Shown: positions 1-8,883, counted from the first letter of the stretch. The stretch is DNA of 64,000 nucleotides from SLRI01 sp964402505 (GCA_964402505.1 CAYOCP010000002.1:240508-304507); one strand, 5' to 3'. The notes: generated by a model not told the origin, from the letters alone. Translations and numbers: made by a program.

Positions 1-1262
1 CGGAGCTGCAGCAGCTCGCCCTCGACAGGAACAAGAGCGGTGCGACGCTGATCAGTGCCCAGGGCATCGCCCGTGCCTACCGCGCCCACACCGCCCAGCC
101 GATCACCGAGAAGACCGACCGGGTGCCGGAAGCCCGGATCGTTCTCGAGAGCGGCATCGTCACCCTGAACGGACGCCCGTGGCACCGGCTGGGTGCGCCG
201 GTGCCGTGGCCCGAGGTGCAGGCCGACGCGGCCCTGCTCGCTCCGTATTTCGACGGTTTTGCCCAATTCTATGGCGATGCGGCGGGTCTGCAGCAGAACT
301 ACTGGGCGTTGCTCGCCTGGCTCTACGCGGCACCGATGGCGCCGATCCTGCGGTCGGCGGCGCTGCGCCACGACGGCTCGCCCCTGGCCTATCCGGTGCA
401 CGCGGTGCTCTATGGCCGGTCGGACGGCGGCAAGACCATGTTCTCGCGGGTGATCAGCCGCTCGATGTTCGGTCTCGAGCAGATGGTGCGCGGCAAGGAT
501 TTCACCACCCAGCGCGCGCTCGGCCTGCGCGAGCGGCTCGGCGCCATTCCGCTGATCGTCGACGACATCAACCGGGACCGCTTCAGCCAGTACGTGCCGG
601 ATCTCGTCAAGTTCGACCACGACAGCGGCTCGAGCTATGCGCCGATCCTGATCAGCACCAATCGCGACGTCACCGCGGTCACGCCGGACCTCAGAAAGCG
701 CATGGTGGTCTGCCACATCGACGGCGCCCGGCCGCGCGCCCTTTCCGAGGCCCCGGCGAGGGCGGCGCTGGCCGGGATCGGGACCTCGCTCTACCGGACG
801 TTTCTCGATCGTCTCGTGCCGCAGCTCGGCGGGCTCTCGGAGGCACTCGCCCGAGATCCCCACCACCCGCCCGATCTGCTCGAGCGTGCCTCGGCCACGC
901 TCGCCGGGATCGTCGCCGAGGCCCTGGGCGAGGCGCCGGTCTGGGCCCGGCCGGTGGCCCAGGACGAGATGGAGCGGCTCAAGGACAAGCCGCTGCTCGA
1001 TCAACTGACGGAGATCCTGGCGCAGAGCAGCGAGCGGGTGCGGATCAACCGGACGAGCGGCGATCTGATCGTCGATTTCGCCGGCGATCATCATCAGGCG
1101 GCGCGATTCGAGAAGCTGGTGCCGGCACAGGCGCTGAAGGGCCGCTTCGCCGATGCGGTCAAGCTCGACCTCGAGGCGCTCGAGCGCGATTTCGGCTTCG
1201 CGCCCGCTCCCAGTGCCGGCCGCGGCCTCGGCAGGCTGCTGGCCCGACTGCTCGGCCGCTGA
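1..1262 (+). CDS. P-loop NTPase, C-terminal part (partial, runs off left edge)
   Basis: The frame is open from the first whole codon at base 3, so the true start lies outside the window; the GTG at 123 is probably internal. An AAA+/SF3-like nucleotide-binding core is visible: Walker A GRSDGGKT (bases about 417-440), Walker B PLIVDDINR with a DD pair (about 555-576), a sensor-1-like LISTN ending in Asn (about 648-662), and a basic RKR patch (about 693-701) that could hold an arginine finger. The last 120 codons look helical and end in an Arg/Gly-rich tail. There is no membrane segment. The combination recalls primase-helicase or defence-type ATPases, but I do not recognise the family and the N-terminal part, which would decide it, is missing. 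It is followed by 180 bp without a gene and appears to be last in its unit. Confidence 0.75.
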   Translation, partial: ELQQLALDRNKSGATLISAQGIARAYRAHTAQPITEKTDRVPEARIVLESGIVTLNGRPWHRLGAPVPWPEVQADAALLAPYFDGFAQFYGDAAGLQQNYWALLAWLYAAPMAPILRSAALRHDGSPLAYPVHAVLYGRSDGGKTMFSRVISRSMFGLEQMVRGKDFTTQRALGLRERLGAIPLIVDDINRDRFSQYVPDLVKFDHDSGSSYAPILISTNRDVTAVTPDLRKRMVVCHIDGARPRALSEAPARAALAGIGTSLYRTFLDRLVPQLGGLSEALARDPHHPPDLLERASATLAGIVAEALGEAPVWARPVAQDEMERLKDKPLLDQLTEILAQSSERVRINRTSGDLIVDFAGDHHQAARFEKLVPAQALKGRFADAVKLDLEALERDFGFAPAPSAGRGLGRLLARLLGR

Positions 1263-1387
1263 GGTGAGGCCGGCGGGGATGGAGCTCGTGGCCGACTGCG
1301 CCCCGCGGATCCCCGGCGGCGCCCGGCTGTCCCGTCGCCGAAGCTGATCCGGCGCCGGGCCCGATCCCGCTCTTGCGCGGGAGCGGC

Positions 1388-1430
1388 TTGATTCCAGGCC
1401 GGCCGCCGATTAGATAGTGATTACTCACTA
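1388..1430 (+). promoter_or_regulatory. Promoter overlapped by TetR-type palindromic operator
   Basis: A -35 TTGATT (1388-1393), a 17-bp spacer and a -10 TAGATA (1411-1416) precede the tetR-like gene. A perfect 16-bp palindrome TAGTGA-N4-TCACTA (1415-1430) sits on the end of the -10 and the expected start site. A ribosome site GGAAGG follows at 1434-1439, four to five bases before the GTG. Position over the promoter and the style of half-site are typical of TetR autorepression; binding is inferred. Confidence 0.7.
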
Positions 1431-1444
1431 ACTGGAAGGTCGCA

Positions 1445-2095
1445 GTGGCCACTCGCAAACCCGCAGCCGACCGCAAGACCGAGATCGTCGAGGCGACCCT
1501 CAGGCTCGCCGACCGGCTCGGGCCCGACCGGCTGTCGACGGAGGCCGTTGCCGTCGCCGTGGGCGTGACCCAGGCGGCGATCTTCCGGCACTTTCCCAAA
1601 AAGCAGGATCTCTGGGAGGCCGTGGCGGAGCGGATCGGCGAGACGTTCCAAAGGCGCTGGGCGGAGCTGGAAGCGCTCGATCTTTCCAGCGAGGATAGCC
1701 TGACGCGGCTCGTCACGGGCCAGCTCGAGCTCATCCGCTCGACACCCGCGATTCCCGCGATCCTGTTCTCGCGCGAGCTGCACGTCGAGAACGACCGGTT
1801 GCGCGCCGCCTTTTTCGGGCTGATGCGGCGGTTCCACGGGCTGGCCGCGCGGTTCGTCGCGGACGGCGTGCGGACGGGGGAGCTTCGGCGCGATCTCGAT
1901 CCCGACGACGCGGCCTTTCTGGTCATCGGCACGCTCCAGGGCCTGGTCCTGCGCTGGTCGCTGAGCAAGCGCGACTTCGATCTCGTGGCCGAGGGCGGGC
2001 GGCTTCTGGGCGCGCTGCTCGGCGGCTTTCGGCCGGCTCCTGCCGCCCTCGGCCACCATCCTGGCGACGGCAGCGTCGAAAGGTTTTCCGGATGA
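1445..2095 (+). CDS. TetR/AcrR-family transcriptional regulator
   Basis: 216 residues from a GTG start with a good upstream ribosome site. The N-terminal 60 residues form the TetR DNA-binding domain, with the recognition-helix signature VAVGVTQAAIFRHFPKKQDLW at about residues 36-56. The remaining residues form the usual helical ligand and dimer domain. It overlaps the adaptor gene by ATGA, so regulator and exporter are translationally coupled. With the palindrome over its own promoter it most likely represses the whole exporter operon and is released by an exported compound. The ligand cannot be read from the sequence. Confidence 0.92.
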   Translation: MATRKPAADRKTEIVEATLRLADRLGPDRLSTEAVAVAVGVTQAAIFRHFPKKQDLWEAVAERIGETFQRRWAELEALDLSSEDSLTRLVTGQLELIRSTPAIPAILFSRELHVENDRLRAAFFGLMRRFHGLAARFVADGVRTGELRRDLDPDDAAFLVIGTLQGLVLRWSLSKRDFDLVAEGGRLLGALLGGFRPAPAALGHHPGDGSVERFSG

Positions 2096-3252
2096 AGCGT
2101 CTTCTGCGGATTCTCGGGGTCGTGGCAGGCCTCGCGGCGCTCGGTGCCGCCGGCTTCGCCTTCGTCCATGCGCGGCCGCTCGCGGTCGAGGTCGCGCGAT
2201 GGGAGGAGGGCGTTCCCGTCGAGGTCTACGGCCTCGGCACCGTCGAGGCCCGCATCCTCTCCGATGTCGGGTTCGAGGTCGAGAATACGCTGGTCGAGCT
2301 CCTCGCCGATCACGGCGATCGGGTGGCGAAGGGCGAGGTGCTGGCACGCCTGCACCGAAGGGAGCAGGAGGCGCGCGTGGCGCGGGCCGCCGCCGCGGTG
2401 TCCCGGACCGAGGCCGACCTCGAGCGGTCCCGCGCCGAGGTCGAGGAGGCGGAGGCGGTGCTGGAGCAGAAGCGCCAGATCGACTGGCGCAGGCAGAAGC
2501 TCGTTGCCCAGCACATCGTCTCGGTCGAGTCCGCCGAGGAGGCGCGAACCGAGGTCGACGTGGCCGCGGCGCAGCTCGCCGTGGCGCGCAGCGAGGTGGC
2601 GGTGGCCGAGGCGACCCTGCTCGACGCCCGCGCCGCGGAACGGCTCGAGCAGGTGATGCTCGAGCACCATGCGCTCAAGGCACCCTACGACGCCCTCGTG
2701 GTGGAGCGCCACGAGGAGCTGGGCACGGTGCTGGCTCCGGGCGAGCGCGTGTTCACCCTGATCGATCCCGATACCGTCTGGGTGCTCGCCTATGTCGACG
2801 AGGCGCGCGCCGGCGGGCTCGAGGTCGGCCAGCCGGCGCTGATCCGGCTGCGCTCCCTTCCCGATCGGACGTTTGCCGGTCACGTGGCGCGCATCGGCAT
2901 CGAGAGCGACCGGGTGAGCGAGGAGCGCCGGGTCTACCTCGCCTTCGAGCGGATCCCCCAGAGCTTCCACCTGCACGAGCAGGCCGAGGCGCTGATCACG
3001 GTGGCCCGCCTGGAGCACGGCCTTCTGGTGCCCCAAAACGCGGTCGAGAGGTTCGACGGGACGGAGGGGGTGGTCTGGACGGTCGAGGATGGCCGGCTGG
3101 CACGGCGCGAGGTGCTCTTCGGTCGCCGCACGCTCGACGGTCGCCTGGAGCTCCTCGACGGGTTGCCCGAGGGCGCGGCGGTCGTGGTGGACTTGCCTCC
3201 CGGCCTGCGCGAGGGCCGGCGGGCGAACGTGGCCGGCGGGGCCGTTTCATGA
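2092..3252 (+). CDS. HlyD/DevB-type periplasmic adaptor of an ABC exporter
   Basis: 386 residues with an N-terminal membrane anchor (about 6-25) and the adaptor layout of beta-barrel and lipoyl halves flanking a coiled-coil hairpin. The hairpin, about residues 85-185, is rich in Ala, Arg and Glu heptads. The lipoyl strand ending YDALVVERHEELGTVLAPGE at about 197-216 is the conserved re-entry segment. It should bridge the inner-membrane permease to an outer-membrane channel; no TolC-like gene is nearby, so a housekeeping one is presumably used. Its stop overlaps the permease start (ATGA). The closest match in style is DevB, the partner of DevC and DevA, rather than the adaptor of an RND pump. 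Confidence 0.88.
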   Translation: MKRLLRILGVVAGLAALGAAGFAFVHARPLAVEVARWEEGVPVEVYGLGTVEARILSDVGFEVENTLVELLADHGDRVAKGEVLARLHRREQEARVARAAAAVSRTEADLERSRAEVEEAEAVLEQKRQIDWRRQKLVAQHIVSVESAEEARTEVDVAAAQLAVARSEVAVAEATLLDARAAERLEQVMLEHHALKAPYDALVVERHEELGTVLAPGERVFTLIDPDTVWVLAYVDEARAGGLEVGQPALIRLRSLPDRTFAGHVARIGIESDRVSEERRVYLAFERIPQSFHLHEQAEALITVARLEHGLLVPQNAVERFDGTEGVVWTVEDGRLARREVLFGRRTLDGRLELLDGLPEGAAVVVDLPPGLREGRRANVAGGAVS

Positions 3253-4379
3253 ACCTCGCCTGGCGCGACATCCGTCACAATCTCGGACGCTTCGTCCTCA
3301 CCTGCCTCGGCCTCAGCCTGCTGCTCGGCGTCGTTCTCTCGATGATCGGCATCTATCGCGGCCTCGTCGACGACGCGCTGGTCCTGCTCCAGACGCCCCG
3401 GGCACAGCTCTGGGTGGTCGAGTCGGATACCCGCGGCCCCTTTGCCGAATCCTCGCGCATCCCGGGCCTCGCCCGCGAGGCGGTGGCCCGTCTCTACGGC
3501 GTCACCGCGGCCGGCGCGGTGACCTACCAGTCGGTCGAGCTCGATCACGAGGGGCGCCGGCAGCGGCTCTACGTCGTGGGCTACGAGCCCGGACGTCCCG
3601 GGGGGCCCGAGCGGCTGGCCGCCGGGCGGCCGATCGCCCGCGCTCATTACGAGCTGGTCGCCGACCGGCGCACGGGGCTCGTGCCCGGAGATCGCGTGCG
3701 CCTCGGCAAGAAGGACTTCACCGTGGTCGGCCTGACGGCGAACCAGGTCGATTCGGGTGGCAATCCGGTCGCCTACATGACCCTTCGCGACGCCCAGGAG
3801 CTGCAGTTCGAGCTTCAGGGTGCGGTCGCCCGCAACTACGCGGCGCGCGGTGCGCTGCCCGATACCGACACGATCAACGCCGTCGTCGCGCGCGTCGCGC
3901 CGAACCTGCCGGTCGAGGCCGTGGCCGCGGCGGCCAGGAACTGGAAGCACCTCGCGGTGCTGACCCAGGCCGAGCAGGAGGCGCTGCTGCTGGAATCGGT
4001 GGTCGAGAAGGCGCGCCGGCAGATCGGGCTCTTCACCGCCATCCTGCTCGCCGTCTCGGCGGTCATCATCGCGCTGATCATCTACACCATGACCATGGAC
4101 AAGACCCGCGAGATCGCGACGCTCAAGCTGATCGGCGCCCCCGACCGCAAGATCGCCGGCCTGATCGTGCAGCAGGCGCTGGCGATGGGTGTGATCGGCT
4201 TCGCCCTCGGGGCCGTCCTCATCGCCTCGGTGGCCGACCACTTCCCGCGTCGGGTGATCCTCCAGCCCGCGGACGGGCTGGCCCTCGGTGCCGTGGTCGT
4301 CCTGGTCTGCCTTCTGGCGAGCGTGCTCGGGCTGCGCCTCGCCCTTCGGATCGACCCGGCCCAGGCGCTCGGAGGCTGA
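3249..4379 (+). CDS. ABC transporter permease, FtsX/DevC-like
   Basis: 376 residues. The topology is that of the FtsX/MacB superfamily: one N-terminal membrane helix (about 14-36), a periplasmic domain of about 220 residues, then three membrane helices near the C-terminus (about 262-285, 308-330 and 347-367). The loop carrying TMDKTREIATLKLIGAP after the second helix is the family hallmark for coupling to the ATPase. It sits between adaptor and ATPase genes with overlap or short spacing on both sides. Such systems extrude glycolipids, peptides or small toxic molecules by a mechanotransmission mechanism; the substrate here is unknown. Confidence 0.9.
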   Translation: MNLAWRDIRHNLGRFVLTCLGLSLLLGVVLSMIGIYRGLVDDALVLLQTPRAQLWVVESDTRGPFAESSRIPGLAREAVARLYGVTAAGAVTYQSVELDHEGRRQRLYVVGYEPGRPGGPERLAAGRPIARAHYELVADRRTGLVPGDRVRLGKKDFTVVGLTANQVDSGGNPVAYMTLRDAQELQFELQGAVARNYAARGALPDTDTINAVVARVAPNLPVEAVAAAARNWKHLAVLTQAEQEALLLESVVEKARRQIGLFTAILLAVSAVIIALIIYTMTMDKTREIATLKLIGAPDRKIAGLIVQQALAMGVIGFALGAVLIASVADHFPRRVILQPADGLALGAVVVLVCLLASVLGLRLALRIDPAQALGG

Positions 4380-4383
4380 GGCG

Positions 4384-5127
4384 ATGACGGCTCCCGCACC
4401 GCGCTCGCTCGTCGAGCTGCGCGAAATCTCCAAGCACTTCGGCAGCGGCTCGACCCGCGTCGATGCTCTCCGCGCGGTCAGCCTGGACGTCTATCCGGGC
4501 GAGGTCGTGGGCCTGCTCGGCCCGAGCGGCTCCGGCAAGAGCACGCTTTTGAACGTCATCGGTGCGATCACCGAGCCCGCCAGCGGCCGCATGCGCCTCG
4601 ACGACGAGGTCGTCTACGACGGAAGATGGCTGAAGGCCGATCTCCGCCGGCTGCGGCTCGAGAAGATCGGCTTCATCTTCCAGTTCCACAACCTGATCCC
4701 GTTCCTCACCTGCCTCGAGAACGTCGTCGTCGTTCTCGATCTCGCCGGCTGGCCGGCCGGGAAGGCGCGCCGGCGGGCTTTGGAGCTCCTCGACTACCTC
4801 GGCGTCGCCGACCACCGGGACAGGCATCCCGCGAGCCTTTCCGGCGGCCAGGCGCAGCGCGTCGCCATCGCCCGGGCCCTCGCCAACCGCCCGCACATCA
4901 TCCTCGGCGACGAGCCGACCGCGTCCCTCGATTCGCTCCGCGCCGGCCACGTCATGGAGCTGCTGCGCCGGCTCGCGCGGGAGCAGGAGGCGGCGATCGT
5001 CGTCGTCACCCACGACGACAAGATCTTCCATCATTTCGACCGCATCTTCCACCTCCGCGACGGCTGTCTCGAGCGCGTCGAGACCGTTGCGGACGAGGCG
5101 GCACGGCCACCCGTTCCGGCCGCATGA
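4384..5127 (+). CDS. ABC transporter ATP-binding protein, DevA/MacB/LolD-like
   Basis: 247 residues with all motifs intact: Walker A GPSGSGKST (about 46-54), Q-loop in FIFQFHNLIPFLT, signature LSGGQAQRVAIARAL, Walker B ILGDEPTASLD and the switch His in VVTHDD. The start ATG has no in-frame competitor with a better ribosome site and lies four bases after the permease stop. It powers the permease encoded just upstream. The class is the lipoprotein/MacB-type ATPase group, consistent with the adaptor plus FtsX-like permease arrangement. Confidence 0.93.
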   Translation: MTAPAPRSLVELREISKHFGSGSTRVDALRAVSLDVYPGEVVGLLGPSGSGKSTLLNVIGAITEPASGRMRLDDEVVYDGRWLKADLRRLRLEKIGFIFQFHNLIPFLTCLENVVVVLDLAGWPAGKARRRALELLDYLGVADHRDRHPASLSGGQAQRVAIARALANRPHIILGDEPTASLDSLRAGHVMELLRRLAREQEAAIVVVTHDDKIFHHFDRIFHLRDGCLERVETVADEAARPPVPAA

Positions 5128-5162
5128 GAGGACGCAACCCCTTTGAGAAGGAGCCTCGCGCG

Positions 5163-5636
5163 ATGCACGAGACGAGCATCAGGACGATCAGGAGATCAGC
5201 CGTCGTCATCGGAATCGTTCTCTTTTTGACCGCGGCCTCGGGCACGGCGGACGAGCCGGTCGGACCGAGGCTGACGCCGGACCTCCGGGACCTGCTCCGG
5301 CAGGAGATGGCCGAGGTCCTGGGCGCAAGTCAGGACATTCTCGGCGCCCTGGTGACGGGCGATCACGCCACGGTCGCCGAGCGTGCCCAAAAGATCCACG
5401 ACAGCTTCATTCTGGAGCAATCGCTGACCGAGAAGGATCGGAAGGAGCTGATGAACGCGGTGCCGCCGGCCTTCATCGAGCTCGACCAGGCCTTCCACGA
5501 GACCTCGGCCGCCCTCGCCGCGGCGGCCCGCGCCGGGGACGCCGACCGGGAGCTCGGCATCTTTGTCCGGATGACCGAGGCCTGCGTCGCCTGCCACAGC
5601 CGTTTCGCCGGCGACCGCTTTCCGAGCCTTCGCTGA
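5163..5636 (+). CDS. Class II (c-prime/c556-type) cytochrome c
   Basis: 157 residues. A Sec signal peptide covers about residues 1-29 (TAASGTADE cleavage region). The mature part is helical and ends with a single haem-binding motif CVACH at residues 141-145, twelve residues before the end, which is where four-helix-bundle class II cytochromes carry it. It would be a periplasmic monohaem protein. It starts 35 bp after the ABC ATPase gene with no terminator seen between, so it is probably the last gene of the exporter operon. Why an exporter would travel with a c-type cytochrome is unclear; a link to oxidative or nitrosative stress is a guess. Confidence 0.85.
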   Translation: MHETSIRTIRRSAVVIGIVLFLTAASGTADEPVGPRLTPDLRDLLRQEMAEVLGASQDILGALVTGDHATVAERAQKIHDSFILEQSLTEKDRKELMNAVPPAFIELDQAFHETSAALAAAARAGDADRELGIFVRMTEACVACHSRFAGDRFPSLR

Positions 5637-5650
5637 AGCCTGCCGGCTTC
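5635..5650. terminator. Possible bidirectional terminator hairpin
   Basis: GAAGCC-TGCC-GGCTTC forms a 6-bp stem with a 4-nt loop right at the end of the cytochrome gene and 22 bp before the stop of the convergent apbE. No T-tract follows, so it is a weak candidate. Confidence 0.3.
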
Positions 5651-5672
5651 GGCGTGGGCGAAGGCTCGCGGC

Positions 5673-6671
5673 TCAGGGTGCGGGAATGGCGAAGGCGCTT
5701 CGAGCGTCGGAGGATGGCGCAGGCTCGGCACCCGGCTCGAACAGCCGACCGACCCCTTTCGGGCATAGTCCGCCTTGGGCGCGGTCGACGAAGAGAGCGT
5801 CGAGCCCGATTCCGGCTGCCATCGCGGCGCCTTCCCGGCTGCCGAGGACCATCAGCGCCGTCGCCCAGGCGTCGGCGACCATGCACGTTGCCGCCACGAT
5901 CGTGACCGATGCGGGGGACGTCGCAAGGGGCCCGCCGAGGCGGGGGTCCATGGTGTGCGAGAGCATTCGTTTGCCGACCTTCGCCCGGTGCCGGTAGTCA
6001 CCCGAGGTGGCGACGGCGGCGTCCTGGAGCGCCAGGATCGAAAGGGGGGCCCGTGCCGAGGGGTCCGGCCGTTCGATGGCGACGCTCCAGGGTCTGCCGT
6101 CCGGCTGCAGGCCGAGGGCCCGGAGCTCGCCGTCGATGCCCATGAGCGCCCCCGCCATGCCGAGCTGCCCCGCGACCTGCGCCAGCCGATCCACCCCGTA
6201 GCCCTTGGCGATGCCGGAAAGATCGAGGGTCAGCGGCCCGTGCTTGCGCGCGCGCCGCCCCTGGTGGTCGAGCTCCAGCACCTCGTGGGCCGGGCGACGC
6301 CGGACGGCGAGCGCCGCGCGAATCCGGTGGGCGCTTGCCGCCGCAGGGCCGAAGCCCCAGGCGGCCACGGCGTCGCCGAGGCCGATGTCGAAGGCGCCGT
6401 TCGATGCCCTGCCGATCTCGAGGCCGCAGGCGAGCACCTCCCAAAGCCGATCCGGCACCGCGACCCAGATGTCCGGCGGCGCCGCGTTGAGACGCATCAG
6501 GTCGCTCGCCGGCTTCCATGTGGACATCTGGGTGTCCACCTCGTCCACCGCCGCCTGCAGGGCCGCCCGGGCAGGCGCGGGGTCGAAGCCCGCTGCCGCG
6601 TGGAGCACCGCGGACCAGCGCGTGCCCATGGTCGGGCCATTCAGCGCGTGGCGCGTGGAGTCAGTAGACAT
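5673..6671 (-). CDS. apbE: ApbE-family FAD:protein FMN transferase
   Basis: 332 residues. ApbE catalyses covalent attachment of FMN, taken from FAD, to Thr/Ser of target proteins. Visible motifs are GPTMGTRWS (about 12-20), DLSGIAKGYGVD (about 172), MGIDGELRALG (about 198-208), SHTMDPRLGGPL and the C-terminal AWATALMVLG. The start overlaps the upstream flavoreductase by 11 bp, so the two are coupled. It is the last gene of the PepSY/DUF2271 operon, whose DUF2271 member carries a matching acceptor motif. Oddly, no signal or lipoprotein peptide is present, and an in-frame stop lies nine codons upstream, so a longer N-terminus is ruled out. Most Gram-negative ApbE proteins are exported lipoproteins. 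Confidence 0.93.
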   Translation of the reverse strand: MSTDSTRHALNGPTMGTRWSAVLHAAAGFDPAPARAALQAAVDEVDTQMSTWKPASDLMRLNAAPPDIWVAVPDRLWEVLACGLEIGRASNGAFDIGLGDAVAAWGFGPAAASAHRIRAALAVRRRPAHEVLELDHQGRRARKHGPLTLDLSGIAKGYGVDRLAQVAGQLGMAGALMGIDGELRALGLQPDGRPWSVAIERPDPSARAPLSILALQDAAVATSGDYRHRAKVGKRMLSHTMDPRLGGPLATSPASVTIVAATCMVADAWATALMVLGSREGAAMAAGIGLDALFVDRAQGGLCPKGVGRLFEPGAEPAPSSDARSAFAIPAP

Positions 6672-8883
6672 CTTCGACGTACCGCCCCTCCGCCTTCAGA
6701 CCGGCGGACGTAAATCCGGTCGGTGCCAGAATGTCGGACAGCGTCTCGGCCACACCCGCCGCCATGTCGCGCCCGCCGCAGACCATCACGCGGGCCCCGT
6801 CGCGGACGAGTTGCGCGACCTGCGCCGCGTCACGGCGCAGCGCGTCCTGCACGTAGCGAGGCTCGGCCCCGCGCGAGACGGCCGTGACGAGACGGGCCAG
6901 ACGGCCCTCTCGCTGCCAGCCGGCCATCTCCTCGCCATAGAAGAAGTCGCTCTCGGCGTGGCGCATGCCGAAGAAGAGGTGGATGGGTCGCCGCCGCGCA
7001 TTGTTCCGCACGATCCCCGCCAGCGGACCGATGCCGGTTCCGGCACCGATCAGGATGAGGGGCGCATGCCCTCCGCCGGGCCGGAAGCCCGGATGGCGAC
7101 GCAGGAAGGCGGTCACGGTTTCGCCGGGCTCCAGCGCCGTCAGTCGTCCCGAGCAGAGGCCGCCCGGATGTTTTCTCACCACGATCTCGATGAAGCCGCA
7201 GCGACGCGCGGAGGCGAGCGAATAGAGACGCGGCACGGGGCTGCCCTCGGGCAGGATGCCGATCAGGTCGCCGACCTCGAATCGGGCGAAGCCGGTCTTG
7301 AGCAGCCGCTGCCGGACCGTGACGTGCGGCAGGGCGAAGCGAAGGATCGCGGCCGGGGCCTGCACCTCGGCGCCGTGGTCGCGGCGGGAGAGGAGGGTGA
7401 GCGTTTCCGTCGCCGGAAGAACGGGCTGGTGGGACAGCTCCAGGTCGATCCCGAGTGCCCGACCCAGAGCGCGGCCCCAGCGCGCGAAGTCCTGCGGCGA
7501 CTGGCGGTCGACCGTGTCGAAGGGCAGGAGCGCGACCCAGCCCTTGGCCCCGGCTGCCCGAGAGACGGTTTCCGCGAAGGCGCAGTAGGCGGGAAAGCTG
7601 CGGTCGCCGAAGCCGAGCACCGCCAAAGGTGCCCGGGGCGCCTTTTCGAGCGCCCCCAGCCGGTCGAGAAAGCCCCTGGCCGAAGCAGGGGCCGCACCAT
7701 TCCCATAGGTCGCGGCCAGCACGATGATCCGCTCGGCGCTCGCGTAGCGGTGCGGCGCGAAGGCTGACATGGGTGCGACATGCACGCTCTGCCCGGCCTT
7801 CGTCAGCGCGGCGTGGAGCGTCGCGGCGAAGCCCCAGGTGCTGCCGCCCTCGCTGCCGACGAGCAGGATCGTCCGGGCGTGCCGCGCAGGCTGGCTGTCG
7901 CGGAGGCGCGGTCGACCGCGCCGCCCGGCGAGCCAGATCAAGACGCCCGTCGCACCCATCGCCGGCACGCCGAGCGCCATGAGCCCGAGGACGAGGCCGA
8001 GCGTCGCGGCACCCTCTCCGGTATGCAGCCTGTAGATGGTTTCCGAGACGCGCTCCCACCCGGTGAGATCGGCCCAGACCAGCAGCTCTCCGGTCCCCTG
8101 ATCGAGATATCCCCTTCCACGGCTCGTCTTCAGCGTGAAGACGTCCGAAGCATCACCGGGATAGGGAAAGCTCAGCTCGCGCAGCTCCGCGACCGGAGTC
8201 TCGCCCAGCACCGCGAGACGGTCGAGGGAGACACCCGTTTCGCCGCTGACCCCGGCGGGGAAGGCCGGCATGGCGCCGCCGTCAGGAAGGAGGTCGAAGG
8301 TCGACGCCGTCAGCCAAAGGGCCGTGGTGGACGAAAGGACGAGGCCGATCACGGTGATCCGGGCGATCTCGACATGCAGCCGACCGGCGAGCGGTCCGCG
8401 CAAGGGTGCCAGCCAGTGTCGCCAGCCGCCCGCTCGCCGCGCGACCAGCGCCGCGCCCGAGAAGGACAGGACCAGCATCGCCGCAGCGCCCGCGGCCGCG
8501 GCGATGCGGCCGCCGTCGCCGAGGAGCAGCGAGCGGTGCAGGTTGGTGAGCCAGCGCCGTGCCTGGCCGGGATCGGCCGAGGCGACGCCCCGCCCATCGG
8601 CGGGATCGACGACGGCGGCGCCCGGCGCACCTTCATCGAACCAGTAGGCCGTGATCCGGCCCGAGGGTGACCGGCGGATCTGCTCCACACCCGGATAGGC
8701 GGCCCGGATGCGGCCGGCCAGGCCGGCCACCGTCTGGTCCGCCACGGCCCGAGGTGCCGCAATCGTCTCGGCGGCCGGAAAGACCGAGAGGGCCGCGCCG
8801 CTCAGGCTCATGATGGTCACGAGAGCGAGGGCCAGAAGACCCGGCCAGCGATGAAGAGCCCGGATCATGGCCCTGGCGCTCAC
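6661..8883 (-). CDS. PepSY-membrane / flavodoxin-FNR fusion reductase
   Basis: 740 residues in three modules. The N-terminal 320 residues are a PepSY-associated membrane domain: helices at about 12-34, 148-168, 190-212 and 290-312, with a large periplasmic region between. Next is a flavodoxin-like FMN domain (about 335-470) beginning with the phosphate loop GSEGGSTWG. Last is a ferredoxin-NADP reductase module (about 490-740) with the FAD motif RLYSLAS and pyridine-nucleotide motifs GAGTGIGPLAG and MVCGGRDMA. It should move electrons from cytoplasmic NADPH through the membrane to a periplasmic acceptor, as in PiuB/sulfite-reductase-like ferric or siderophore reductases. The start overlaps the DUF2271 gene by 4 bp, and apbE follows with overlap. 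Substrate unknown. Confidence 0.88.
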   Translation of the reverse strand: MSARAMIRALHRWPGLLALALVTIMSLSGAALSVFPAAETIAAPRAVADQTVAGLAGRIRAAYPGVEQIRRSPSGRITAYWFDEGAPGAAVVDPADGRGVASADPGQARRWLTNLHRSLLLGDGGRIAAAAGAAAMLVLSFSGAALVARRAGGWRHWLAPLRGPLAGRLHVEIARITVIGLVLSSTTALWLTASTFDLLPDGGAMPAFPAGVSGETGVSLDRLAVLGETPVAELRELSFPYPGDASDVFTLKTSRGRGYLDQGTGELLVWADLTGWERVSETIYRLHTGEGAATLGLVLGLMALGVPAMGATGVLIWLAGRRGRPRLRDSQPARHARTILLVGSEGGSTWGFAATLHAALTKAGQSVHVAPMSAFAPHRYASAERIIVLAATYGNGAAPASARGFLDRLGALEKAPRAPLAVLGFGDRSFPAYCAFAETVSRAAGAKGWVALLPFDTVDRQSPQDFARWGRALGRALGIDLELSHQPVLPATETLTLLSRRDHGAEVQAPAAILRFALPHVTVRQRLLKTGFARFEVGDLIGILPEGSPVPRLYSLASARRCGFIEIVVRKHPGGLCSGRLTALEPGETVTAFLRRHPGFRPGGGHAPLILIGAGTGIGPLAGIVRNNARRRPIHLFFGMRHAESDFFYGEEMAGWQREGRLARLVTAVSRGAEPRYVQDALRRDAAQVAQLVRDGARVMVCGGRDMAAGVAETLSDILAPTGFTSAGLKAEGRYVEDVY

